Assembly (NCBI RefSeq): GCF_014635085.1 | Contig: NZ_BMCH01000001.1 | Location: 465,151 to 529,150, forward strand | Source: Asaia siamensis | GTDB lineage: Bacteria > Pseudomonadota > Alphaproteobacteria > Acetobacterales > Acetobacteraceae | DNA length: 64,000 nt | Direction of reading: 5' to 3' | Shown here: positions 26,242 to 34,779 of the stretch, one piece after another | Numbering within the stretch: the stretch's first letter is position 1 | Layout: each line of letters opens with the position of its first letter | Program-made: the position numbers and the translations under genes | Notes under the pieces: model-generated | What the model saw: only the letters and a program-made list of their open reading frames with translations | Database searches by the model: none | What the model was told of the DNA's origin: nothing

Positions 26242-27366
26242 TCACTCCGCTGCTGCGCTGTCCGGCTGGATGCCCGCGCGCCGCAGAAGGTCGCGCAGTG
26301 CATTGATGACCGGAAAGACTTCCTGATTGCGGTCACCGCCCAGTTCGCGCCAGGCATTCTGTTCGAGTTCCACAATTTCGCGGTCTTCGGCGAAGATGCG
26401 GTTCGTGAAGCCGACCAGAAGCGGCCAGGCAAGTTCGAGCGCTCCCTTCAGCTTCGGGCGACGAATCGAGAGCAGGCCGAATACGCGGCAGGTGAGGTGA
26501 TCCTCATCCTGGGGCACGTAGACGATCCAGAGATCCATGACCGGCGGCTCGTCTTCGGTGCGGATATGCAGTGTCTGGTAGGGGTAGACGGTCCGGATGG
26601 TCATGACATCGCGGTGGGCGAATTTGGCACTCGCATCACGACGCTCGCCGAAGATCAGCGCCTCACCCCAGGGTTGCTTGCCGCCAACACGCGCAAAGCT
26701 GTAGCGCGCCTCAACCATGCGGGGTTCGTTTTCGCCGCCCAGATAGCGGGGCTTCATCTTGCCCATCTGCTTCGAGTGCATGAACTGATGATTCATATCC
26801 ATCAGATTCTCATGCATGAAGCTGTAATGGCATTTCACCTTCTCGCCGAAGCGCCGTGTCTTGTAAGCCGGATCGGCCACTGAACCGAGCTTGGGGAAGG
26901 GGGTGGTCTCTGCTTTTTCGGCATCGCCGGGGAAGACGAAAATCAGCCCCTCGACTTCACGGCAGGGATAGGTGCGCACGCCATTGGGCAGTTTGCCCTT
27001 GCCGAGATAGGGCACGTCGATGCAGCGTCCCGAGCGGCCATAGGCCCAGCCATGATAGCAGCACTGCACGGCCTCGCCTTCGACGCGACCCTTGCTGAGT
27101 GGCACCTGACGGTGGGCGCAGCGATCTTCAAGCGCGAAAACACTGCCTTCCTGCGGGCGGACGAGGGCAATGGGCTGACCCGCAAAGCGGGTGGCGATGG
27201 TCTTGCCCTTCTTGAGTTCATGTGACCAGGCGACAGGGTACCAGTAATTCGGATCGCATTTGACCCGCCTCAGATCGACCGTGTCCTTGCCAAGGCGCAT
27301 GGCGTCCGAACAGCGTTGTTCGGCCAGTTTGTGGGGGGCGGTGTCGAGAGTAAGGCTTTCCGTCAT
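26242..27366 (-). CDS. Rieske [2Fe-2S] aromatic ring-hydroxylating oxygenase, alpha-type
   Basis: A 374-residue oxygenase component. The Rieske cluster motif is CAHRQVPLSKG ... CCYHGWAYG (Cys-X-His then Cys-X2-His). The C-terminal catalytic domain has MHENLMDMNHQFMH, which supplies the mononuclear iron histidines. A candidate partner reductase is not adjacent, and the substrate is not evident. Start ATG 27366 follows AGGA at 8 bases; upstream open sequence is non-coding in character. The GNAT-Nudix gene follows with no gap, so they are translated from one message. Confidence 0.88.
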   Translation of the reverse strand: MTESLTLDTAPHKLAEQRCSDAMRLGKDTVDLRRVKCDPNYWYPVAWSHELKKGKTIATRFAGQPIALVRPQEGSVFALEDRCAHRQVPLSKGRVEGEAVQCCYHGWAYGRSGRCIDVPYLGKGKLPNGVRTYPCREVEGLIFVFPGDAEKAETTPFPKLGSVADPAYKTRRFGEKVKCHYSFMHENLMDMNHQFMHSKQMGKMKPRYLGGENEPRMVEARYSFARVGGKQPWGEALIFGERRDASAKFAHRDVMTIRTVYPYQTLHIRTEDEPPVMDLWIVYVPQDEDHLTCRVFGLLSIRRPKLKGALELAWPLLVGFTNRIFAEDREIVELEQNAWRELGGDRNQEVFPVINALRDLLRRAGIQPDSAAAE

Positions 27367-27727
27367 GGGTATTCCTGTCGTGACCTCCTCCTGACCGGTG
27401 ACTTCAGAAGGACATGCCCTCGAAAGTCTGGGTCCTGAGATTGAGCATGATGATGCGCAGCCAGACACTAGCAGGCTTGTCGTATAGGGGAACAGCGCCT
27501 TTCTGGCGCAGGTCGTGCGAGGGTAAGTTTCATGCGTGCGTCGAGATTCGAGAGAAAGAATCTTGCGTTTTCGAGGCGTTTTGCGCTGGCCTTGTGCAAC
27601 AAACTGTGTTTTTTTTGTCGCATTCAATCCGATACCGAAAGAAAAATCCTTTCCGCTGTTGTAACGATTTTTCATTACTGCATAGACTGTCTCCTGTTGA
27701 AGTTCCCATGGAGAGACAGCTCGAACG
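27367..27727. other. 361-base divergent intergenic region, Rieske / TonB receptor
   Basis: No convincing gene. The right half is AT-rich and should contain the receptor promoter: TTGTAA (27659-27664) and TAGACT (27683-27688) are 18 bases apart, about 40 bases before the ATG. The left half carries the Rieske leader with GGAGGAGG about 25 bases before its ATG. Confidence 0.4.
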
Positions 27728-30244
27728 ATGTTCACAAAACGAAGAATACTTGCGGCAGCGACCCTTCTCTCCTTTCCTTTCGGGTTCACCTATGCTCAGG
27801 CTGCCACCCAGCCAGCTGCACAGACCGCGCCCAAAGCGAAAAAAGCCGCCTCTGTCCATAGCAGGACGTCGATCGGCTCGACGCAGGCGCTTGCCTCCGT
27901 CCCTAAAATCCGCACGCGCAAGGCCCGCGATGCGAGCGGCGACAGCGGTGAATCTGTCATTGTGACCGGCACGCACGCCTTCAATCGCAAGGCGCGTGAC
28001 AGCGCGGTGCCGGTAACAGTCGTTTCATCGGCGACCCTGCGTCGTTCCGGTCAGCTCAATCTTGCAGACGCCATCACCCGCGTTGATCCGTCCATCACGG
28101 TTACGGCCAATGGTGCCGATGCCGGTGCGTTGACCTCAGCCATCCGTATGCGTGGTCTCAACCCGAACGAAGTGCTGGTGCTCGTCGACGGCAAGCGTCG
28201 TAACACGACTGCCAATATCTATGCCGATAACGGTCCGCAGCAGGGCTCGACGCCCGTCGATCTGAACATGATCCCGGCAGGGGCCATCGATCACATCGAA
28301 ATCCTGCGTGATGGCGCGGCCGCGCTTTATGGCTCGGATGCCATTGCGGGCGTCGTGAACATCATCACCAAGAAGACCAGTCATGGCATCAATACTGTCG
28401 CCCAGACCGGCGCCAATGCCTATAATGGCGATGGCTGGCAGTATCTGATTGGCGCCGATGGCGGCCTTAAATGGGGTAATGACGGCTTCGTCCATCTGAG
28501 TGGTCAGGTCTATCACACCGATCACTGGGTCTCGAATCTCAAAAGCACCAACGATCATCGCTGGACCCCGACCTCAAGCTGGCCCGCAAACTCCAACAAG
28601 ATCCTCTCCAACCCCGAGGAAACCCGCGAAAACCTCTCCATCGAATGGGGTAAGGGCATCACCGAGGGCATCGAGACCTATGGTCTGATCACCTATGCCC
28701 ATCGTCACTCCGAGGCCTACGAGAACTACCGTACCCCCACCGTCGCACCGAGCGCCTTTCCTTACGGGTTCTCGCCGCTCGAGACCATTGAAGAGAATGA
28801 TTTTCAGGCGAATCTCGGCATCAAGGGCGATAATCTTTTCGGCTTCAGCTGGGATCTGAGCACGCTCTACGGTCAGGATGACGACGATATCGGGAACAAG
28901 AACACCTTCAACCCGAATTACTACAAGGCGTATGGCTTCTCGCCTACCACCGTGCGCGCGCAGAGCTATTCACTTGCGCAGTGGACCAGCAATTTTGACG
29001 CGCGACGCAATTTCCGCATTGCCGATGTCGTGCCGATGACGTTGGCATTTGGTGCGGAGCATCGTCTGGAGATGTACAAGATCAAGGCGGGCGAGCCGGC
29101 TTCGTATGAGCTGGGCGGTACGCAGGGCTTCGCCGGTCTGACACCTCAGAACGCGGGCCAGTGGCAGCGTAATATCTGGGCAGGCTATCTGGATGGCGAT
29201 TTCCACCCACTGCCGCATTGGGATCTCGATTTCGCCGGACGCTTCGAGCACTACACCGATATGGGTAACACCGAAAACGGCAAGGTTACGACGCGCTATG
29301 ACATCACCAGCAAGCTGGCGATCCGAGGCACGATCAGCAACGGTTTCCGTGCGCCGACCATGCCCGAGCAATATTACTCGGCGCTTAACGTGTCGCCGAC
29401 CGGTGCTTCGGGGCTGCTCCAGACGGTTGGCGCTGCTGGCAAGACCATTGGTGCGCAACGTCTGAAGCCTGAGAGATCGACCAGCGCTGAAGGTGGCATC
29501 ATCGCCGAGCCGCTTAAGGACTGGCACGTCTCGGTTGACGTCTATCAGATCAACATCCGTGACAGAATCATTGGCTCGGCGACAGTCAATGGTCAGCAGG
29601 CGCTTGATGCTATCGCTCTAACGGGCGTGAACCTGCCGAGCGGGATTGAACTGGACAACGTGACCGCCAATTACTTCGCAAACGTGGCCAGCACGCGTAC
29701 GCAGGGTCTCGACCTGCAATCCGATTACCTGTTGCATCTGCATCGCTTTGGCACGCTCAACCTGAGCGCAATGCTCAACCTTAATCGGACCCGCATCAGC
29801 CATATCAACACCAATGCGTTTGGCGACCCCGCGGCCAATGCGCAGACGGTGGGCTACCTCACCACGGGTTCACCGCGCAGCAAGCTGATCCTGAATGCGT
29901 ACTGGACATATCACCAGTGGGATGTGAACCTGCGTCAGACCCGCTATGGCGAGACGAAGTCGCTGCTCACCTATGAAGATCTGGCGCCGACTGCAATCAA
30001 GTATTCCAACACCGAATGGGCCGAGTTCAAGAATACCCCGGCATGGCTGACCGATCTTGAAGTGGGGTATCGCTTCACCGAACATTGGCACTTCGCTATT
30101 GGTGCCAACAACATCTTCAACCAGCGTCCGCGTCACGTGAATCCGATCACCAACTATCTGGGACCGAAGATCTACGACACCGATTCCTCCGGTATTCCGA
30201 TCTACGGCGCCTATTACTACGGTCGCCTGAACGCGACCTTCTGA
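27728..30244 (+). CDS. TonB-dependent outer membrane receptor
   Basis: An 838-residue active transporter of the outer membrane. Signal peptide 1-25 (MFTKRRILAAATLLSFPFGF, cleavage after AQA), then a low-complexity Ala/Lys/Thr-rich region, a TonB-box-like ESVIVTGT at about 76-83, the plug domain (about 85-210, RMRGLNPNEVLVLVDGKRR, GAAALYGSDAIAGVVNIITK), and a 22-strand barrel ending in aromatic F (RLNATF). The ligand (ferric siderophore, cobalamin, sugar or other) cannot be told. No Fur box was identified. It diverges from the Rieske gene. Confidence 0.93.
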   Translation: MFTKRRILAAATLLSFPFGFTYAQAATQPAAQTAPKAKKAASVHSRTSIGSTQALASVPKIRTRKARDASGDSGESVIVTGTHAFNRKARDSAVPVTVVSSATLRRSGQLNLADAITRVDPSITVTANGADAGALTSAIRMRGLNPNEVLVLVDGKRRNTTANIYADNGPQQGSTPVDLNMIPAGAIDHIEILRDGAAALYGSDAIAGVVNIITKKTSHGINTVAQTGANAYNGDGWQYLIGADGGLKWGNDGFVHLSGQVYHTDHWVSNLKSTNDHRWTPTSSWPANSNKILSNPEETRENLSIEWGKGITEGIETYGLITYAHRHSEAYENYRTPTVAPSAFPYGFSPLETIEENDFQANLGIKGDNLFGFSWDLSTLYGQDDDDIGNKNTFNPNYYKAYGFSPTTVRAQSYSLAQWTSNFDARRNFRIADVVPMTLAFGAEHRLEMYKIKAGEPASYELGGTQGFAGLTPQNAGQWQRNIWAGYLDGDFHPLPHWDLDFAGRFEHYTDMGNTENGKVTTRYDITSKLAIRGTISNGFRAPTMPEQYYSALNVSPTGASGLLQTVGAAGKTIGAQRLKPERSTSAEGGIIAEPLKDWHVSVDVYQINIRDRIIGSATVNGQQALDAIALTGVNLPSGIELDNVTANYFANVASTRTQGLDLQSDYLLHLHRFGTLNLSAMLNLNRTRISHINTNAFGDPAANAQTVGYLTTGSPRSKLILNAYWTYHQWDVNLRQTRYGETKSLLTYEDLAPTAIKYSNTEWAEFKNTPAWLTDLEVGYRFTEHWHFAIGANNIFNQRPRHVNPITNYLGPKIYDTDSSGIPIYGAYYYGRLNATF

Positions 30245-30315
30245 TCCGTGCCTGACATGCGGGGCCCACTGACCGGACCCCGTATGACGCTATCGTTTCA
30301 GAATACTTTTCCAGG

Positions 30316-30347
30316 CCTGACTGACATTTTGTCAGTCAGGTTTTTTT
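30316..30347 (+). terminator. Intrinsic terminator after the TonB receptor
   Basis: Perfect 11-bp stem (30316-30326 with 30330-30340), TTT loop, seven T after it. Confidence 0.93.
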
Positions 30348-30359
30348 GTCTGCCATGCT

Positions 30360-31202
30360 TCAGCCGAGCGTCGCACTCAAATGATCAATGAACTGGGCGG
30401 CGACACGCCCCGAGCGACCACCGCGCTCCATGGCCCATTCGAGCGCATGACGGTGCAGGGTCTCTTTCGAGATTTCCAGCTTGCGGTGCGTCGCATAGCC
30501 ATCGACGATGGCCAGATAGGTTTCCTGGTTGCAGCCATGAACGCCGATCCAGAGGCCGAAGCGGTCTGAGAGCGAGACCTTCTCTTCGACCGCTTCCTGA
30601 GGATTGATGGCGCTGCCGCTCTCGTTTTCCACCATGTCGCGCGGCATCAGATGGCGACGGTTCGACGTGGCGTAGAACAGCACATTCTCCGGTCGGCCCA
30701 TGATGCCGCCATCGAGCACCGATTTGAGCGATTTATAGTCTGCATCCTGTGTCTCAAAGGAGAGATCGTCACAGAACACGATGCAGCGTCTTGGCTGGGC
30801 ACGCAGGATATCGAGAAGGCGGGGCAGGGTGGAGAGGTCGTCGCGCTGTATTTCGATCAGCACGAGAGCATGAGGAAGATCGCGATTGGCCTCGGCAAAG
30901 CAGGCCTTGACCAATGAGGATTTCCCCATTCCGCGCGCGCCCCAGAGCATGACATTATTGCCGCTGCGACCTTGGGCGAAATGACGTGTGTTTTCCAGCA
31001 CGAGGCGCGTCTGGCGGTCTATGCCGCGCAGCAGGGACAGATCGACGCCCTGAACGCGGGCTACGGCGCGCAGTGTCGCAGAGCTTCCCTGCCACATGAA
31101 GGCATCGCTGTCTTCGAGTGTTGCCGGGCTGGCCGGAGCGGGTGAGAGGCGCTCGAGCGCACTGGCAATGCGTTCGAGTTTTTCGATCAGAACGGCGTCC
31201 AT
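30360..31202 (-). CDS. DUF815 AAA+ ATP-binding protein
   Basis: A 280-residue ATPase of the DUF815 group. Walker A is GARGMGKSS, Walker B is IVFCDDLSF, and sensor-1-like YATSNRRHLMPRD and the arginine-rich lid GRSGRVAAQFIDHL follow, which is the AAA+ order. These proteins are widespread in proteobacteria without a firm role. The N-terminal 50 residues are helical and unlike a signal peptide. It diverges from yajC with a 122-base gap. Confidence 0.9.
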   Translation of the reverse strand: MDAVLIEKLERIASALERLSPAPASPATLEDSDAFMWQGSSATLRAVARVQGVDLSLLRGIDRQTRLVLENTRHFAQGRSGNNVMLWGARGMGKSSLVKACFAEANRDLPHALVLIEIQRDDLSTLPRLLDILRAQPRRCIVFCDDLSFETQDADYKSLKSVLDGGIMGRPENVLFYATSNRRHLMPRDMVENESGSAINPQEAVEEKVSLSDRFGLWIGVHGCNQETYLAIVDGYATHRKLEISKETLHRHALEWAMERGGRSGRVAAQFIDHLSATLG

Positions 31203-31230
31203 GGGTATGTCCCTTGCTCCGTGGCTATGC

Positions 31231-31258
31231 TTGACGAGCGGGCGCGACCTATTATGGT
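31231..31258 (+). promoter_or_regulatory. Candidate yajC promoter
   Basis: TTGACG (31231-31236) and TATGGT (31253-31258) separated by 16 bases, about 65 bases upstream of the yajC ATG. Confidence 0.4.
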
Positions 31259-31324
31259 CCGGGCCAATCGGGCTGGCTTTCGGGCGCGTCCGTTCCCTGA
31301 CCTATCGACATATGGAAGAAACGC

Positions 31325-31639
31325 ATGCTCGCCAACAGCGGGATTATCTCACTCCTCCCGATGATCCTCGTGTTCGTCGTGTTCTATTTTGTGCTCATTC
31401 GCCCGCAGCAGGCGCGCCAGAAGGAGCTCAAGGCCCAGCTCAACGCGCTGCGTCGTGGTGATCGTATCGTGACCAGTGGTGGTATCATCGGCACGGTACA
31501 GCTCGCACGCGAAGGAACCAAGGAAGTCGAAGTCGAGATCGCTCCCGGCGTGAAGGTCCAGCTGATGCGTGAAAACGTGTCGCAGGTGCTGACCAGCTCT
31601 GCCAAGCCTGCCAATGACGGCGCCAAGCCCGCCAAGTAA
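31325..31639 (+). CDS. yajC: Preprotein translocase auxiliary subunit YajC
   Basis: A 104-residue inner-membrane protein that associates with SecDF. One N-terminal helix (about 5-23, GIISLLPMILVFVVFYFVLI) ends in RPQQARQKE, the family signature, followed by a small cytoplasmic domain (LRRGDRIVTSGGIIGTV). secD and secF do not follow; instead a bidirectional terminator and the convergent sodB lie downstream, so yajC is monocistronic here. Confidence 0.95.
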   Translation: MLANSGIISLLPMILVFVVFYFVLIRPQQARQKELKAQLNALRRGDRIVTSGGIIGTVQLAREGTKEVEVEIAPGVKVQLMRENVSQVLTSSAKPANDGAKPAK

Positions 31640-31661
31640 ATCCGGCTTGAAAACTGGACAT

Positions 31662-31697
31662 AAAAAAACCGGCTCCCGTGAGGAAGCCGGTTTTTTT
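31662..31697. terminator. Bidirectional terminator between yajC and sodB
   Basis: AAAAAAACCGGCT (31662-31674) and AGCCGGTTTTTTT (31685-31697) form a stem flanked by A- and T-runs, so it can stop transcription from both sides. Confidence 0.93.
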
Positions 31698-31714
31698 GTT
31701 CGACCTGACAGTGA

Positions 31715-32323
31715 TCAGGCAGAGAGCAGCTCTGCTTCGGCAAACTCGTAGTTGGCGAGCTTGTCGAGATAGTTCGTGATGTAGTCCGGACGACGGTTGC
31801 GGAAGTCCAGGTAATAGGCGTGTTCCCACACATCCAGACCCAGAAGGGCGCGACCCTGGCCCTCTGCCAGCGGGTTGGAGCCATTGGCGGTCTTGGTCAC
31901 GGCGAGCTTGCCATCGGTGCCCAGAACCAGCCATGCCCAGCCCGAACCGAACTGCGAGATAGCTGCCTGCTTGAAGGCGGCCTTGAAGGCATCGAGACCA
32001 CCGAGATCGGAGTCGATCTTGGCAGCGAGCTTTGAAGGCACCTGACCGCCATTCGGGGCAAGGTTCTTCCAGAACAGGATATGATTCCAGTGCTGGCCAG
32101 CATTGTTGAAAACGGGCGCCTGGGCAGCGTCGCCCTTAACGGCGAAAATGATTTCCTCAAGGCTCTTGCCCTGAAGCTCCGGCTTGGCTTCGACAAAGCC
32201 ATTCAGCGCCGTGACATAGGCCTGATGATGCTTGCCGTGGTGCAGCTCGAGAGTTTCCTGGCACATGCCCGAAGCGGCGAGCGCGCTGGTCTGGTAGGGA
32301 AGGGACGGCAGTTCGAAAGCCAT
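31715..32323 (-). CDS. sodB: Superoxide dismutase, Fe/Mn type
   Basis: Converts superoxide to oxygen and peroxide. It is 202 residues. Metal ligands are in LELHHGKHHQAYV (first two His regions), and DVWEHAYYLDF (Asp and His). QFGSGWAWLV places Gln in the second sphere as in iron enzymes, so Fe-SodB is more likely than Mn. There is no signal peptide, so it is cytoplasmic, fitting protection of an obligate aerobe. Confidence 0.96.
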   Translation of the reverse strand: MAFELPSLPYQTSALAASGMCQETLELHHGKHHQAYVTALNGFVEAKPELQGKSLEEIIFAVKGDAAQAPVFNNAGQHWNHILFWKNLAPNGGQVPSKLAAKIDSDLGGLDAFKAAFKQAAISQFGSGWAWLVLGTDGKLAVTKTANGSNPLAEGQGRALLGLDVWEHAYYLDFRNRRPDYITNYLDKLANYEFAEAELLSA

Positions 32324-32431
32324 GGTGCGTCTCCTGGACTATCATGGTGAGGACAAAGCGGAGCTGCTTGGTCTTCCAAGGCAGCTATGGTGCCGGACGG
32401 GTTTCGTCAACCCGTCGGCCTTTTTGTGAGC

Positions 32432-33322
32432 TCAGGCTTTTTCTGACGGCTCCGGCGAATGGACGACGCTCTTTTCAATGGCAGAGAGCAGCGCAGAATA
32501 ATCATCATTCGCGTGGCGCTTGTTGGCGAGGGCGAGGGCCTGATCAGCGATGGCAATGGCCGGGCAGAAGCTGTGGGTGCTGCGTGCTGCGGAAATGAGC
32601 AATCCCATATCCTTGGACATCAGGCGCGTCGGAAACTGCGCGCTGAAATCACCACGTTCGGCATAAGCGAGCTTGCGCTTGTGATGCGGGGAAATTACCG
32701 CCACCTGACCGAGGGCTTCGTAGAGCATAGAGCGATCGAGTCCGCTCGACAGGCCATAGCCGACAGCTTCTGCAATGACGTTGAGTGTGGCACCCATGAT
32801 GCCGTTGATCACGAGCTTCAGGCGCGTTCCGGCCCCGACGGGACCTGCATGGATGCTGAGCTTGCCGATGGCGCTGAGCACAGGGCGCGCGGCTTCTAGG
32901 TCGTCATGTGACGCCCCCACCAGCATGACGAGTTCGCCTTTTTCGGCCTCGGGTGTGCTGCCCGACATGGGCGCATCGACAAAACGCAGCCCCTTTGCGT
33001 TGGCGAGATCGTGAAGCTTCTCCGTGGCCTCGGGCGAGATCGTGCTCGTATTGATGATGATGGTACCGGCTCGGGCTCCGGCCAGAAACCCTTCCGCACC
33101 TTCGGCAGAGGCGAAGACAGCAGAATCATTGGGTACGCAGAGAACCAGAATGTCGGACAGCGCGGCGAGCGCAGAGGCCGTTTTCACGACGGGGGTGTCA
33201 GCATCCTGCTGTTTACCCGACGGTGTGTAGGCACTGACGCCATAGCCGGCTTTTCTGAGATTTTGCCCCATGAGTGCGCCCATGGCGCCATAGCCTACAA
33301 AGCCGATCGTCTGTTGAGTCAT
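32432..33322 (-). CDS. NAD(P)-dependent beta-hydroxyacid dehydrogenase (3-hydroxyisobutyrate DH family)
   Basis: A 296-residue member of the 3-hydroxyisobutyrate/tartronate-semialdehyde reductase family. The Rossmann motif is GFVGYGAMGALMG at the N-terminus, FVDAPMSGSTPEAEKGEL is the substrate loop, and GTRLKLVINGIMG has the catalytic Lys. Exact substrate unknown. ATG 33322 is preferred over 33346 because GAGG lies 10-11 bases upstream. It is the last of a minus-strand run with the UDG-like and NYN genes, separated by a 73-base gap. Confidence 0.9.
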   Translation of the reverse strand: MTQQTIGFVGYGAMGALMGQNLRKAGYGVSAYTPSGKQQDADTPVVKTASALAALSDILVLCVPNDSAVFASAEGAEGFLAGARAGTIIINTSTISPEATEKLHDLANAKGLRFVDAPMSGSTPEAEKGELVMLVGASHDDLEAARPVLSAIGKLSIHAGPVGAGTRLKLVINGIMGATLNVIAEAVGYGLSSGLDRSMLYEALGQVAVISPHHKRKLAYAERGDFSAQFPTRLMSKDMGLLISAARSTHSFCPAIAIADQALALANKRHANDDYSALLSAIEKSVVHSPEPSEKA

Positions 33323-33395
33323 TCCTGTTACATCCTCTATGCGCATGATGTACCTGATTAAAGCACTGGCATGACACCGGTTGCGCTCCCGATGC

Positions 33396-33857
33396 CTAGC
33401 TTGTCCGATCTGCAGTAAGGGCCGGAACTGTCTGGGTGAGAAGTGGTGCTATGGTCTCAATATGCCTGCCGCAACTGGCGTGGAAGTTCGCCAGGGCCAA
33501 TCCGTCGGGTAGGGCGGTGATCTGGCCGGGGCGGAAAGGCACCCGGGCCCAGCCCATGCCGTAAGCATCGATTGTCGACAGATGGGCCGCGACCCCGAAG
33601 GTGATGACCAGCTTAAGGTTGGTGAGTATGCCGAGCAGTTCGGCCAGAACAGCGACATTTGTCGGCTGCATGGGGGAGGGATCTGCGTGGTGCAGATCTG
33701 TCCCGCCCAGATGGTGGAAGGCCAAGCTCGCCCCTATCGTCTCGGGTATCTCGTCATGCAGGCGCTCTTCAACCGCCAGGCGCTGATCGGCTGCGAAGGG
33801 CGCGAGACTGACAATAAGGATGCAGGCATCCTGGGAGGGAGAAAATTTTCTGGCCAT
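33396..33857 (-). CDS. Hypothetical protein with uracil-DNA-glycosylase-like features
   Basis: A 153-residue frame with codon use like its neighbours. CILIVSLAPFAADQ resembles the first UDG-superfamily strand and loop (usually GLAPAA or GEAPG). LKLVITFGVAAHLS resembles the central strand, and LANFHASCGRH sits where families 4 and 5 have the SYHPS or FHPS substrate loop. The usual TGRPF-type segment and N-terminal [4Fe-4S] Cys region are missing. It may be a diverged, shortened or decayed family member, or an unrelated protein. The Shine-Dalgarno is weak. It starts 33 bases after the NYN stop. Confidence 0.45.
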   Translation of the reverse strand: MARKFSPSQDACILIVSLAPFAADQRLAVEERLHDEIPETIGASLAFHHLGGTDLHHADPSPMQPTNVAVLAELLGILTNLKLVITFGVAAHLSTIDAYGMGWARVPFRPGQITALPDGLALANFHASCGRHIETIAPLLTQTVPALTADRTS

Positions 33858-33889
33858 GTCGAGAAGGTCATCAAGCCTCTGTCATCGTA

Positions 33890-34495
33890 TCAGTCGTCGA
33901 GATCGTCATCAGAGACGATATCGGCCGGATGTCTGACGGGTGCCGAGCGTGTCCGGACCGGAGCGTCTCCCTGGCGTCGGGTGAATTCGCCCGCGATATC
34001 GGCCAGTTCGATGAACTGATCGACCTGGCGGCGCAGATCGTCGCCGATAAGAGAGGGAGAAGAGCGCAGCGAGGATACGGCTGTTACCCTTACGCCGCGT
34101 CTCTGTATTGCCTCGACGGCGCGTCGCAGATCGGCATCTCCGCTGAAGATAATGGCATGGTCGATGCGGTCAGCCAGTTCCAGCAGGTCGACGGCAAGCT
34201 CGACATCCATGTTACCCTTGAGACGGCGCCGCCCGGACTGATCAGTGAATTCGCGCGCATTTTTGGTGACAAGCATGAAGCCATTATAAGCAAGCCAGTC
34301 GGTGAGCGGCTTGAGCGGCGAATACTCTTCAGTCTCTGGTATTGCGGCGTAATAGTGGGCGCGCAAGAGTTTTGTATTGCTTTTAAAATACCGTAGGAGC
34401 CTTCTGTAATCTACTTCGAAGCCGATGGTCTTCGCGGTATAATAGAGGCTCGAACCATCTATAAATACGGCAGTTCTCTCGTTTTCATCGAGCAT
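33890..34495 (-). CDS. NYN domain (LabA/DUF88-like) protein
   Basis: A 201-residue protein with a PIN-like NYN nuclease fold. AVFIDGSSLYYTAK carries the first acidic residue, KGNMDVELAVDLL the second, and IIFSGDADLRRAVEAIQRRG the third pair, so the acidic metal site is intact. NYN proteins of this class are putative RNases in RNA turnover or regulation. The C-terminal 40 residues are Arg- and Asp-rich and probably disordered. It diverges from rpoZ across 284 bases that contain a 16-bp palindrome. Confidence 0.88.
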   Translation of the reverse strand: MLDENERTAVFIDGSSLYYTAKTIGFEVDYRRLLRYFKSNTKLLRAHYYAAIPETEEYSPLKPLTDWLAYNGFMLVTKNAREFTDQSGRRRLKGNMDVELAVDLLELADRIDHAIIFSGDADLRRAVEAIQRRGVRVTAVSSLRSSPSLIGDDLRRQVDQFIELADIAGEFTRRQGDAPVRTRSAPVRHPADIVSDDDLDD

Positions 34496-34570
34496 CTCTT
34501 ACCCATTTCAGAAAAACTGCAACACTTTACGATGTCGCAGCAGGAATAATCTCAAACTGTGGTTTAACGA

Positions 34571-34586
34571 ATTCTGAATTCAGAAT
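34571..34586. promoter_or_regulatory. 16-bp perfect palindrome between NYN gene and rpoZ
   Basis: ATTCTGAATTCAGAAT reads the same on both strands. It lies in an AT-rich pocket 76 bases upstream of the NYN start and about 195 bases upstream of rpoZ, a typical place for a dimeric repressor operator. The rest of the gap 34496-34779 has no gene. Confidence 0.45.
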
Positions 34587-34779
34587 ATAGTGATATCATT
34601 GCTTTATAGCCATTTCTCATCATATTGCTGCGTTCATTGCATTTGTGATGCTGCTTCAGCCCGCTCGCAGCAGCGATATCTGGGATAGTGCTGGTACGAA
34701 GGAATGTTTGCCCGGGGAGGGCATTTGTGCTAGCCGATCCAATTCTCGTGGATTTGCGGATATTGGTTGGGAAGAGTCT

